From NCBI GenBank assembly GCA_018907035.1, contig JACCIC010000200.1:744001-808000 (forward strand): DNA of 64,000 nucleotides. Direction: 5' to 3'. The translations under genes and the position numbers were made by a program. Below are positions 1-11,639 of the stretch, piece by piece (the first letter of the stretch is position 1; each line of letters opens with the position of its first letter). Source of the DNA: Sycobia sp. Sy_11 (taxonomy: Eukaryota; Arthropoda; Insecta; Hymenoptera; Epichrysomallidae). The notes under the pieces are model-generated. The model was not told the DNA's origin, searched no databases, and saw only the letters and a program-made list of their open reading frames with translations.

Positions 1-345
1 CCAACTAAACACGACAGTCCCAGTACAATTCGTCCCGAGAAAGCTAGCATCACTTCCTAACGACTAAACATAATACTAACCGTATAAGTCGTCCGGAAAG
101 ATCTAGATATCGTATTTTACCGTCCCAATACAAATCTTTCCATAGTAGTTGATTTCCTCATATCTGGACATCGTTTTCTATTAACTAAATACAATATTTC
201 CCGTAGAAATCGCTCAGAAACACCTGGACATCCCATTCTATCATCCGAACACCAACTGCCTATAGAAATAGTATTGAGGCAATGGGATATCGTAATCAAT
301 CGCCCGCACACGCCAATACAATATTTATCAGCAGAAACCGTATTT
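1..345 (+). repeat. 60-bp-period tandem array (copy A, truncated by window start)
   Basis: Imperfect units recur every 60 bp. Core words are like CGTAGAAATCGCTC, CCTGGACATC and TCATCCGAACAC. The array ends with AGAAACCGTATTTAAAAT running into an (AT)n tract. The last units match, unit for unit, the end of the array at 46.1-46.7 kb. This points to duplication of a whole element and not to independent expansion. Confidence 0.85.

Positions 346-347
<2 letters not shown>

Positions 348-393
<46 letters not shown>
348..393. repeat. (AT)n microsatellite
   Basis: Pure TA dinucleotide run directly abutting the 60-bp array. The same junction is seen at 46.7 kb. Confidence 0.95.
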
Positions 394-397
<4 letters not shown>

Positions 398-787
398 GTA
401 TAATATAGTATACGTACAATACATATATATATTTTATATTTCCGTTTTTTTTCTCAATTAAATACCGTGAATATTTTCGTAGTGATGCCAACTGAAATTC
501 AAGCAAAATGTGATACGCGCAAAGCATATTTTTTAAGCAGACGATGGATATTGCCTTTTTATGTAGAAGTGACGATATATTTTATTTATATCTACATAGT
601 TCCGACGTTGGTGGTAAAGAACCCTAATTTTGACATCATTTCTTTTGTTTGAACTAAAAAAAAAACAAAGTCTCTTGTCACAATTCTGAAGTTAATAGAA
701 TGTATAAAAATAAAAATATAATTTGTCGTCATAAACTGTATTCAGTATGATTTGGCATACAGAATCATTTTATAGGAGAAGGAGAAA

Positions 788-873
788 GACAGAGAGATAG
801 AGACAGAAAGAGAAAGAGAGAGAGAGCGAGAGAGAGAGAGAGAGAGAGAGAGAGTGAGAGAGAGAGAGAGAGA
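788..873. repeat. (GA)n microsatellite
   Basis: GA-rich run with a few interruptions. The stretch 394-787 holds no gene that I can recognise. Confidence 0.95.
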
Positions 874-964
874 AATTTTCCCACGTGAGAGAAAATAACA
901 TTTACAAAAATCAAAAGATATCCATAAGGTGTGAGAGTAATCTCAGATTAACCTGAAGAACAAA

Positions 965-1190
965 CAAGGTAAGACGCCACCTAGTGGCCGCTGGTGAAAC
1001 TGATTGTTAAAACTTTTAACTTAATTTATTGATGAACGTAAAATTATTTTCAATAAAAAACATAGTCTATGTCCTTCCCAAGATAATATAGAATCTATAT
1101 GTCAAATTTCAGCACAATCGGTTCAGTAGTTTTTTCGGTTATCGTGTACAAACAAAAACACGCTTTGTCTTTATAAATTAGTATAATATG
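965..1190 (+). mobile_element. 3' end of an RTE-like non-LTR retrotransposon
   Basis: The segment has the layout seen in insect RTE 3' ends: GCCACCTAGTGG, then 'catagtctatgt..cccaagataat', then 'caaatttcagcacaatcggttcagtagttttt', and a short tandem tail (ATGATAT)n. No coding part is left. A shorter related piece (CGCCACCTACTGG near 3145) lies at 3140-3190. Family assignment is from memory of such tails and is moderate. Confidence 0.5.
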
Positions 1191-1197
1191 ATATGAT

Positions 1198-1198
1198 A

Positions 1199-1237
<39 letters not shown>

Positions 1238-1411
1238 CATATAAATACAACACACGCACACGCACACACACACATACACACACACCACACGCACACGCAC
1301 ACACACACACATACACCCACACACCACACACACACCACACACACACACCCACACACACACACACCACACACCATACACACACACACACACACACACACCA
1401 CACACCACACA
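1198..1411. repeat. compound (TA)n-(CA)n microsatellite
   Basis: A TA run at 1198-1233 is followed by an interrupted CA/CCACAC run to about 1411. It begins at the (ATGATAT) tail of the LINE fragment, so it may have grown from that tail. Confidence 0.95.
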
Positions 1412-1482
1412 GACAGAATAAATTCTGATCACGTTTGAATTCGGTCCAAACATGCCGAAATAGAGAAAAGAATTAGTCGCGC

Positions 1483-1487
<5 letters not shown>

Positions 1488-1533
<46 letters not shown>
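1488..1533. repeat. (AT)n microsatellite
   Basis: Pure TA run. From 1534 to 2460 no gene is recognised. 1560-1680 is C-rich and the rest is AT-rich unique-looking DNA. Confidence 0.95.
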
Positions 1534-1536
<3 letters not shown>

Positions 1537-2464
1537 GACGTATGTACGCGCAGTTCTTTTCTCTTTTACTCGGTCCCTCACTTCGCGTACTTCCCCTCTT
1601 CGGCATCGTGCCTGCCTGCGACCTTTGCCCCTCCCCTTAACAGCAGCCTTTACACGCGCCCGTTGTTTCTCCTTCTTTGCTTTGATGTGTTAATTATATT
1701 ATATATAAAATATCCGAATAGCTATTTAGACATTTTTCAGCAGTGCGCTACATTTATCTATAGTTGAGATTGCAGACGGACATTGTTCGTGATTTTGCCG
1801 CAAAATCTGGCACTGTCACGGAATCAACATCGCCTATGTCTCTGGCAATCTCTGCTCATCTCTGCTATAAGTATTTAATTTCATCTGTATTTATTGCATA
1901 CTCATAAATATTTAGGTATTTCTTTTATTTATTTCTTTTAATTTAATTGAAACATTGATGAATAAAATTACCTGAAAAATTAATCAAAATTTATCTTTTA
2001 AGTATAAAACAGTTTATATAAAAAATAAAAATTTAGTTTTTTTTACATTTACTTCTTAAAAGATTATAGTCATTTTTTCCTCTCTTGAAGCTGAAAAACT
2101 TGGCTTTATATTTGGTTTCTAATTCTTACGGGAAATAGAATATTTCATCGCTGACTTAGAAGCCGATTAGTTATCCCGTAAGATATTTTACACCCGAGCG
2201 AAGTGAGGGAGGTAAGTCTCACGAATAAAATAAGTACTTTGCGTATATTTATATGGAATGATATTTTATATTTCAACGACTGAAAAATTATCTTAAATTC
2301 CTGATTTTGAGGTCACAGTTATGCAAGATACAATTTACTCTTTGTAATTTCTTTACAAAATCGCGATAGCGCTTAGCTTCACTCGGGTAGCCAACCTCTC
2401 GGTGTGTAAATAAAGCATTAAGACGTACTCAGCAAGAAATATATTCTAATTTCGTCCTAATCCT

Positions 2465-2600
2465 AGATAGATAGATAAGTAGATAGACAAGTAGACAGGC
2501 ACACAGACAGACAGGCAGGCAGACACTTAGGTAAGCAGGCAGACAGACAGACAGGCAAGTAGGCAGATAGTAAGGCAGACAGATAGTGTATATATATATA
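2465..2600. repeat. GATA/GACA/CAGG tetranucleotide array
   Basis: Degenerate tetranucleotide array made of GATA, GACA and GGCA steps (GATAGATAGATAAGTAGATA, then GACAGACAGGCAGGCAGACA), ending in a short TA run. Confidence 0.9.
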
Positions 2601-2839
2601 TACATACTATATTTCTATATATAACTATAAAATAATATAACAGGACAGACAAGTGGCAAACCTAATATTAAGTATTCAGCGCACGTTGACATTGATTATA
2701 TCAATATAGAATAAATAATTTACAGTAATTTACCTATCATCGCTTGTATATTAAAAGCTGCTTCAAAGCAACGTCCGTTCCAAAAACGTGATCTTTCGCT
2801 GACCATTTTATACTATATATGTATACTCGTACTTTTAAG

Positions 2840-3060
2840 TTCGTGCGGTAGAAAAGATGTCCAAGTGTCTCGAAAGTACGGAGAGTATCATCTTCGACGA
2901 TAGAATTCGTATCGAGACAACTGCTATAGAGTCTTGTATTGGGGAGATAGAATACGATGTCCAGGTATGCATATTCTACGGAGAGTTTGAGTGTTTAAAT
3001 CTTAGATACGAATCTCTTCATAGACGTCGTCCCGTCATACCTGGGTATTCCTCTCAAAAT
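2840..3060. repeat. 60-bp-period repeat, head-to-head (copy B)
   Basis: The left part (about 2845-2995) holds reverse-orientation units (GATAGAATACGATGTCCAGG). The right part (from about 3003) switches to forward orientation (CGAATCTCTTCATAGACG). The same switch point occurs at 46.11 kb, where CGAATCTCTTCATAGAAG follows reverse units. The inversion is therefore part of the repeat's structure. Confidence 0.75.
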
Positions 3061-3257
3061 AAGCCCCCCCCTCCAGATGCAATGCAACTATGTTTTTTCC
3101 AATTTTTAAAACATTTTTATACTAGCATTCAAAATAATTAAAACCGCCACCTACTGGTTGTGGGTGTAACTGATTACTAAGTGTGTTAATTGCGCTCCCA
3201 CACGGTACTACCTTAATACGCAGACTATATGTTTTGTTCAATATCCCCATCATATAT

Positions 3258-4105
3258 ATTGTAACCGCCGATTTGGCGGTCGCGTACTTACGTGTTCGGT
3301 TGAAACCGCGAATGTTCGCGGGTGATCGCGAATACGTACTCAAAAACCACAAGACTGCGCGCTGAGTGAACAAGTAGGAAAAGAAATCGAAAAAGGAACG
3401 AGCGCGTTCCCTTCTTCTCGATCCAGCTGTCAAGCAGTAGACACACTTATCGTTCCGCCCTTCGAGCAACCAGCAGGTAGTCGTAGACACGCCTACACTT
3501 GATGATTCAGACTCGGATTTAGATTGGCCTTCAGGGGTTAACTCTCGTGAAAGAACGGCACCGAGGCCAGGGTCCTCGTTCAGCGCTTCCCTTCCATCCA
3601 GGAGTCCTGCAGAAAGGCACGCCTGTGTTTTTCCTTCCTGAGAGACGCCGTCGCCATAGATGCCAACGGCGGAGTCAGTCACCGCAGCGGAGAGAAAGAG
3701 AGAAGATCGCGCAGCAGCACGGACGCCGCATAGCAAGTTCCAGAGCAGCGAGAGAGAGAGGAAAAGAGACAGCAGCGGCAGCATACGCATCGATAGGGCA
3801 AGTACCCTCTATTATATTTATCTGTTCTGATCTCCTCTCGCGAGAAAGGGAGAGAGACATTATCATAAGGGGAGATCGCCGATGCCCATGTTAGACATTG
3901 CAGTAAAATTTTGACACTCATCGCTACGGCGGTGAACGTCGGTACTCTGTTCGTGCGATATTCCAGATGTTGATTTGCGAGCTCGTGTAATCGAGGGAGA
4001 GACGGTGTTCAGTAGGGAGGACGCCGAAACAATAGATGCAATCAGAGATAATAAGGAGAGATTGCCGATACCATATACGAAAGACTCGACGATTTTCGAG
4101 CGCCG
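3258..4105 (+). repeat. LTR-like dispersed repeat, copy 1
   Basis: Starts TGTAACCGCCGATTTGGCGG and runs to the (AT)n at 4122. Its 3' part (about 3850-4060) is similar in inverted orientation to 11690-11930: shared words include GTGCGATAT, CAGATGTTG, GAGCTCGTG and ATTGCAGTAAAA. Both copies begin TGTAAC. The GC content is high for the area. Short reading frames inside show no recognisable protein. It is best read as a solo LTR or LTR fragment of an unidentified retroelement. Confidence 0.45.
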
Positions 4106-4119
4106 GGAACGTGACGTAG

Positions 4120-4121
<2 letters not shown>

Positions 4122-4171
<50 letters not shown>
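4122..4171. repeat. (AT)n microsatellite
   Basis: Pure TA run ending the LTR-like repeat. Confidence 0.95.
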
Positions 4172-4175
<4 letters not shown>

Positions 4176-6394
4176 TACGCTTTTGTCCAATGCGACGTTC
4201 CTGTTTTTCTTTAAATCATACAGAGGCTAAGACAAAACATATCTAATATGCGCACGAGCATCAGAAAGCAATTCAGACCCTAACTCCCATGCTAGCTTCA
4301 TAATGCAGACGAATTTTTGATTCTGCAGAATATCAAGACTTTCCTTTCTTTCATTGTAAAAATTTCAAATTGAGTCTTATGATTTTGTGCTAAAATGGAT
4401 ATTCCTTAATTATTTTAAAAAATTTAATTATAAAAATTAATATTAAACATAAAAATTAATATTAAACATAAATAATAATATAAATCAAAAATAGAAAATG
4501 AAATGCTTGCTATTAAATGCTAAAATAAAATAAAATAAAAGTATAGAAGGTTAAAAATGTATACGTTATCTAAATTATAACTACAAGATATAAGATTTAC
4601 ATTCTACAACGTTTTACAATAGGATAGAATTTGAAGTTTTGTATTTTCTACAATATGCATTATCAATAAAAAAATGTTTAAGAATTTTAAATAATTCTAA
4701 GTAATGACATGAGCTTAAACATGTTTTTAAAAAATACGAGTATGACGTAGATTTTAATGTTAACGTAGTGGATCAACCCATGTCTCTGATACCAGCTGAT
4801 ACTACATACTAAATATAATTCATAAATCACACACATTACTCCTAGTTTTCTTCACATTCAAATAGCTTACTTTTCATATAGATGTATTATAATCTACTCT
4901 GCATTGTTACTGATTGATATTTTAAACAATTCCTGTAATTTCGATTTAACACAAACATTGGTGTAAGGGGTAGAGTCATTTTCTGATTCTGTTTGTTTAT
5001 TTATAATATTACAGCGATCGTGGACATAACCTCACTTATGATAAAACGATCTATTGAAGAAATTGTTACAAATAGATTATCTAAATTACTTATGTATATT
5101 ATAGAGTCATTGCAATAATTTATCTAATTCTGAAAATTAAAGTATAAAATTTTAAATATCATACAATAAATCCTGTATAATCTTAAATATACATTGTTTA
5201 ATATATGTAATTGAATACAGAGCTGTTTCGTAAAAATGTTCAGATGTACGTAAAAATTGATAAAAAGTCCAGATAGATAGATTACGTATAGATTTTGAGC
5301 CGCTTGATTATAAATATTATAGAAATTGATTACAAAAAAGGTTTTGGAATAAATTGCATAAAAAATTATAGATGAGATCAAAATATAACACTTATTTTCC
5401 ATGAAATTTTTCTCTAAAAGAAAAAAATATAACCGAATACAAAAAAATCGATCAAAAAAGAAATTGTAGGAAAAATTGTAGATTAAAAAAAAATAAGAAA
5501 AAAATCCCAAAAAAAAATTAGTTAACAAATTTTAAAAAATTGTTTAAATAAAACCGAGTTTTAAAAATAGATTGAAATAACATTAGTTTTCAAAAATGTA
5601 AAAAAGGTACGAAATATCGATAGACTACTGCCGTATAATAAACTGCTTATTATCTCTGACTAAAGTAAGAGTCTAAAAACTCGTATACATGCTGTTATTT
5701 GAAAAGATACATATATAATTGACTTTATTTGTTTTAATAGTCATTTTAAGCAATTTGTTTTTATAGTCCATTATTGTCAGCTGTAATTTCGTTATATACT
5801 TTATTTTTCATTAAGGTATTTCGGAATATTTCCGAAAAATGTTTTATATAAATATTGTTCTTATATACGAACATTTGTTTTTATTTTTCTATATATTTAT
5901 TTGATTATATCCAACGAGTTCTTAAAAACTAATAAACATTTTTTCGATTTTATTAAACAAAGCACAAAGATTTAAATATTAAATTTAAAGGAATAAATAA
6001 ATAAACGGAACAAAACTATTTATATGTTATAAGTAAATAATTTTTTCAAATATAGAAAATATTTTTTTGATTTATATATATATTTTGTAGTTTTTACTAT
6101 TTATTTATTATATTTAATATTTGAATCTTTGTGCTTCGTTTAATAAAATTAAATAAATATTTATTGGATTTTACAACTGGCAGGGAATAATCAAATAAAT
6201 TTAATCCACCCTTTAAGAAAACTATTTCATTCTTTTGAGTAAATATTTTTTTAAAAAATTGAATATATTTCTTGTATATATATATATGTATATACTGAAA
6301 AAAATCGTTCTAATATCAAGCTTATTTTTTCTCAACAGCAGAACACAAATATTGGGAATTAAATGAATATTTTCTTATTTTGAGGAAATATATC
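4172..6394. other. AT-rich intergenic or intronic stretch, no gene seen
   Basis: About 2.2 kb of very AT-rich DNA with short local duplications (for example AAATTAATATTAAACATA twice near 4435-4470). The one long open frame (5124-5528, minus) is a Phe/Tyr/Asn-rich translation of AT-rich sequence and is not supported as a gene. Confidence 0.6.
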
Positions 6395-6889
6395 AAATTC
6401 TCAGTTTTCATATATCAAAAAAATATTTACTGTATTTAACTAAAAATTCAGTATTTTAAATGTATAAATTACTTATTTTGAATAAATGGTTAATTAATGG
6501 TATACGAATTAACCCTTTATTTAAATCTATAAAATTTTTTTCAGTATAGACTTATTTCTATAACATACGTTTTATTTGGAACTAAAACAATGTATGTTTG
6601 AGTTAATTTTATAATGTTTCTCTATTGAACTAAAATAATTAAGTTGCAACAAAATATATGTACGCTTTAAAAAAATTCACTTAACAATGAGACTATATTC
6701 GTTGCCATTGTCAGCAACTGATTTATGTTTACGAATGCAATATATCTTGAAGAAGCTGCTAATTATAGACTGCAAACTTTTCCAAAAATTATTTGATTGC
6801 TTTTTATATTTTTGGAGTATCATATCAGAATCCTATATAATAATATTTGACACATGACTACCTTGTATGCAGAAGACAGAGAAAGAGAG

Positions 6890-6980
<91 letters not shown>

Positions 6981-7030
6981 ATGAGAGTGCGAGAGTGGGA
7001 GGGGAGAAAAGAAAAATCCAAGGGGATTAA
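6395..7030 (+). repeat. left arm of a long inverted repeat
   Basis: Begins AAATTCTCAGTTTTCATATA and ends ATCCAAGGGGATTAA. It is the near-exact reverse complement of 7641-8254, except for the length of its (GA)n tract (about 6881-6978). The arm carries no gene. Confidence 0.95.
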
Positions 7031-7184
7031 TATTCAAGTATGTTAAATTCAAGTATGTTAAATGTTCAAAAGTAGTGCATAGTTTCTCGATTCAAAGCAT
7101 TATTTTTTTGACTTTAAAAAGCAAAAGTTTAAATTAGGCGGAGAATTTCTTGAATTCTTTTACATTTTATACATTTATTTCAAA

Positions 7185-7272
7185 ACTTCGATCTAACCGG
7201 GATTCTATCCGCAGACCTTTGGATTCACAACCTAACACCTTATTAATTACGCTATTGCAGTACGTTGTGGAC
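7185..7272 (-). repeat. tRNA-like (pseudo-tRNA or SINE head) sequence
   Basis: Read on the minus strand, it has an A-box-like TAGCGTAATTAATAAGG, a candidate anticodon loop TTGTGAA and a B-box-like GGATAGAATCCCGG. The spacing suits a tRNA, but stem pairing is poor. It lies in the 610-bp spacer of the long inverted repeat. A degenerate tRNA-derived element is plausible; a functional tRNA is unlikely. Confidence 0.3.
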
Positions 7273-7640
7273 AATTATAAAAATCTTATATATCAATTTT
7301 AGATCTCTTGCAGTTATACATTATGAAATTAATTTATGGATTCCAATGAATAGTATATGAATTTATATATAATATATACTTATATTATAACAATATATAT
7401 ATATCGTTTTGGTTTTAATATTTGATTTTTCACATGTAGGTAATATTTTCTTAAATATATTTTTCTTAGGTCTATGAAGCTGAAAAATAATTCTTTTTTC
7501 TATAGCACTTGCGACGGCCAAAAATATGGCCGCGTAAATTCACTACAATCGACAAACAAATTCACTATACATATACAACACGAGCACCATGTAAGCAGGT
7601 ACATGATATGGCAACACCCACCAACATCGAGTAATCCATG

Positions 7641-7690
7641 TTAATCCCCTTGGATTTTTCTTTTCTCCCCTCCCACTCTCGCACTATCAT

Positions 7691-7776
<86 letters not shown>

Positions 7777-8254
7777 CTCCATACAAGGTAGTCATGTGTC
7801 AAATATTATTATATAGGATTCTGATATGATACTCCAAAAATATAAAAAGCAATCAAATAATTTTTGGAAAAGTTTGCAGTCTATAATTAGCAGCTTCTTC
7901 AAGATATATTGCATTCGTAAACATAAATCAGTTGCTGACAATGGCAACGAATATAGTCTCATTGTTAAGTGAATTTTTTTAAAGCGTACATATATTTTGT
8001 TGCAACTTAATTATTTTAGTTCAATAGAGAAACATTATAAAATTAACTCAAACATACATTGTTTTAGTTCCAAATAAAACGTATGTTATAGAAATAAGTC
8101 TATACTGAAAAAAATTTTATAGATTTAAATAAAGGGTTAATTCGTATACCATTAATTAACCATTTATTCAAAATAAGTAATTTATACATTTAAAATACTG
8201 AATTTTTAGTTAAATACAGTAAATATTTTTTTGATATATGAAAACTGAGAATTT
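7641..8254 (-). repeat. right arm of the long inverted repeat
   Basis: Reverse complement of 6395-7030 with only scattered differences. It contains the matching (CT)n tract (about 7690-7767). The spacer (7031-7640) is unique-looking DNA with the tRNA-like sequence. Confidence 0.95.
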
Positions 8255-8395
8255 AAACAAAATATAAAATTGAACTGTAGTATCTTAACTTATTAGACCG
8301 TCATTTTCGTAATCTTCAACGATGTAAACGTACACTATATATTATATTGAAATAAATACTAATTATATTTACATATTTTGCCATCATTTTTATTG

Positions 8396-8398
<3 letters not shown>

Positions 8399-8448
<50 letters not shown>
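8399..8448. repeat. (AT)n microsatellite
   Basis: Pure TA run. Confidence 0.95.
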
Positions 8449-8457
<9 letters not shown>

Positions 8458-8744
8458 ATATTTATATTGTATGAAATGCAATGGTAGTGAATGTTTAACG
8501 CACACAATCTGCCGTTCAAGCTTTAGGCATCCCGATCAAAATATTAATTATGGTTATTATTAGGACTTAATCCTAATAAATAGAGTGTTTAACTGGTTAA
8601 TAAGTCAGTTACATGTACTCTTCAGCACTAAAAATCTTAATTTTAAAAATTACTTCCACAACTAAAACATACTTTAAACTTATTTTATACAAAAGTATAG
8701 AATAAGGCAAGTATAGTTTTTTAGAAATTCTAATCATTTAAAAA

Positions 8745-9315
8745 TATTTGTAACGTAATAAATATTTTTCACTCTTCAAATAAAGCTAACCATTCATTTC
8801 AAATACACGGTTGTTTCGAAATTGCCGAATATTCATTCCTTTTAAAGGTGTATGTTTTTGTTTCAAATAAGAGAATTTAAATGAATGTTTGTTAGCTTGA
8901 AATAAAAATACTTTTACGAAATTTACTCATTTGCATTTAGAGTTGTTTTCAGTATGTAGCACTATGTGAATAATATTCTTTAGAAAATTGCGCAAGATGA
9001 TAATGTAAGTAGAAAGAATTAAATCTTGTAATATAAAAATATAATACATATGTTGTTATATAATTAATTTACATAAACTAGACTTGTTTATTTATTTTCA
9101 ACGTAACAAAGACTTTTTTTCTCTTTAAGTAAACTCAACTATTCATTTCAAATACACGGTTGTTTCGAAATTGCAGAATATTTGTTCCTTTTATAGCTGT
9201 ATGTTTTTGTTTCAAATAATAGAATTTGAATGAATGTTTGTTGGATTGCAATAAATATACTTTTATGAAATTGACTCATTTACATTTAGACTTGTTTTCA
9301 ATGTCTAGCGCAACG
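8745..9315 (+). repeat. two direct copies of a ~220-bp sequence
   Basis: Copies at about 8745-8965 and 9095-9315 share TTTCAAATACACGG, TGTTTCGAAATTGC and TGAATGTTTGTT. They are offset by 349 bp. No coding content is recognisable. 9316-10370 is AT-rich with nothing identified. Confidence 0.85.
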
Positions 9316-10370
9316 TAAATTATGTTATTAGATATGTAATATTATGTATATATAAACTTGTAGTCTTATTGTACTGTACATCACAAAAAATGAAGCTGTC
9401 TGTGACGATCTCGAGAAGAGATTTGTAGAATAATTTTTTTAAATTAATTTCCATTATTTATTAAGAATTGTTTTTCATATTCAGATTTGTTTTTAATATC
9501 CATCTATTGTCTAGTGTCCGAAGGTTTTGATTTTTAGGCTTTTACAAAAATTGTATTTTACAACATCTTTACCAGAGTGTTTATGTTGTTGAGCATTATT
9601 ATATTACTGACAGAAAAATCCAGTTACTTTATGAATTAACAAAAATGAGATTGTATCTACATATTATATTAGTCGCCTTACTTTAGTATATTGAAATATT
9701 GTTTATGTTTTTTGGAGTGCTTATCATAAATATAATGGTGGAAATTTGATGGAAATTTGATGGAAATGGTGGAATCAGAACACTGTAAAAATCTGGTTTT
9801 TCTAATTTACCTTGTAAAATACGAAAAGTTTCAAAAAAGATTGTTAAGAAAAGTTATAGATTTCATCAAGAAACATATTTCTTATTCTATACATTCTTCT
9901 GTACCAAGAGCTCCGAAAATATATATATTCAAACTAACGGAAAATATACAATAGTCAATGAGAATATTATGACGAAGTGCATTGTTATTAATAAAAAACG
10001 TTTAAAGAAAAATATATAGATTAAAAAATATTTATTTTAATAAGATTTCGAACTTTTAGTTAAATCATTTAATGCAACTTTTTGTATTTTACGAGATAAG
10101 TTAGAAAAACAATATTTTGACTGGGTTTTAATGTGATTTATTCTAAAGTTGAAATTATCACCAATTTTTACTACCATATATGTAATTAGAATCCTAAAAA
10201 ACGTATATATAAAAATTTTAAGAAAAATCGCGTTAATCGACTAATTGAAAAATTTGGTAGCTCTTTGCTATAAGAGATTTTCTCAGCTTTGATGTTTGTC
10301 AGTTTTCCTTAAAGTTGCCGTAAGATTCAAAACTTCCAGTTGCTTACTAGCTGCTGCGAGAATATATATA

Positions 10371-11616
10371 CGAGGGTGGATTGATAAGTTTCTGGCCTGA
10401 CCAAGAGATGGCGCCACTAGGCCTACCTTGAGCTGGCGTTCTATAGTACCATCCATAGATAGTTTGTAGCTATAGTTTCAGTCCGATCGCCATGTTAGTT
10501 TAGGTTTGAGAGCACGCTGAACAAGACGCCTCTGTGTTTTTCGTAAAAATGGAAAAGCTGGAAAATCGTGCTGTTATCAAATACTTTTATTTGAAGGGTT
10601 TAACGCCGAAGGAAATTAAAGAAGAGATGGACTCAACATTGGGGACATCCTCCCCATCATATTTAACCGTTAGGCAATGGGCTTCCGAGTTTAAAAAGGG
10701 TCGTGTAAGCACCTCTGATGAGCCTCGCTCAGGAGGCCGCATCCATCAAATAGTGCTGAAAGACCGCAGATTGAAAGTGTGTGAAATAGCTGAGACCGGT
10801 AAGATGTCATATGAACGTGTACAAAATATTTTGCACCAACATTTGTATATGGAAAAGCTCTGTGCAAGATGGGTGCCGCGTTTGCTAACAGCCGACCAAA
10901 AATTTATTCGAAAGAACATTTCTACCGCCAATTTGGCGTTGTATAAACGTAATTCAAACGAAGTTTTGCGTCGATTCGTAACCGTTGACGAAACTTAGAT
11001 CCACCACTATACTTCTGAAACCAAATAACAGTCTAAACATTGGATTGGACCAGGGGAACCAACTCCAAAAAAGGCAAAAACAATTTTTTTAGCGAATAAG
11101 GTTATGGCTACTGGTTTTTGGGATGCAAGAGGTATTATATACATTGATTACCTTGAAAACGGTAAAACTATCACTGGTCAATACTGCGCAGACTTTTTGC
11201 AACGTTTGAGCCACGTAGTGAAAATTAAACCACCACATTTGGCGAAGAAAAAAATCTTGTTTCATCACGATAACGCACCAGCGCACACGTCAATCATTCC
11301 GATGGCTGAAATCAACGATCTGTTGATCAATCTGTTGATCATCAATTTGAATTGATGTCGCACCCTCCCTACTCTCCAGAACTAGCCCCGAGTGACTATT
11401 ATCTGTTTCCTAACCTCAAAAAATGGCTTGGCCGTAAGAGATTTGCGGATAATGAAGAAGTAATCGAAGCTGTAAATGGGTATTTTGAGGAGCTTGACGA
11501 ATCAGTCTATAGAGATGGCATTATTAGACTTGAAGGAGATTATGTTGAGAAATAAAAAAAATTCTTAAAAACTTTGTTTTTCTTGGTCAGGCCGGAAACT
11601 TATCAATCCACCCTCG
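10371..11616 (+). mobile_element. mariner element with ~36-bp terminal inverted repeats
   Basis: The left end CGAGGGTGGATTGATAAGTT (to 10406) and the right end (11581-11616) are inverted copies with one mismatch in 36. Both are bordered by TA, the expected mariner target duplication, in a TATA-rich site. The 1246-bp length is normal for a mariner. The interior holds one transposase gene with lesions. The good TIRs suggest a fairly young copy. Confidence 0.95.
10549..11555 (+). pseudogene. mariner transposase (DD34D type), disrupted
   Basis: A cut-and-paste transposase with an N-terminal helix-turn-helix domain that binds the TIRs and a DDE/D catalytic core. The reading frame starts at MEKLENRAVIKYFY (ATG 10549). 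A stop replaces the Trp expected after VTVDET (10996-10998), and a second stop lies near 11026. The second catalytic Asp is in HHDNAPAH (about 11268). A small local duplication (CTGTTGATCA repeated, about 11320-11345) shifts the frame before the third Asp in APSDYYLFP. The transposase is non-functional, although the TIRs could still be mobilised in trans. Confidence 0.93.
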
Positions 11617-11639
11617 TATATATATATTTATACATGTAG

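Noticed and set aside
1095..1606. Overlapping Cys/Val-rich and Thr/His-rich open frames on both strands
   Set aside because: They translate the (CA)n/(TA)n microsatellite and have no other support.
5124..5528. 134-codon Phe/Tyr/Asn-rich frame, minus strand
   Set aside because: It is a by-product of extreme AT content, with no domain and no context.
6833..7829. Ser-Leu and Arg-Glu repeat frames
   Set aside because: They come from the (CT)n/(GA)n tracts in the inverted-repeat arms.
9757..9954. 65-codon plus-strand frame with Lys/Ile-rich content
   Set aside because: No domain, no splice or promoter context, and composition typical of random AT-rich DNA.
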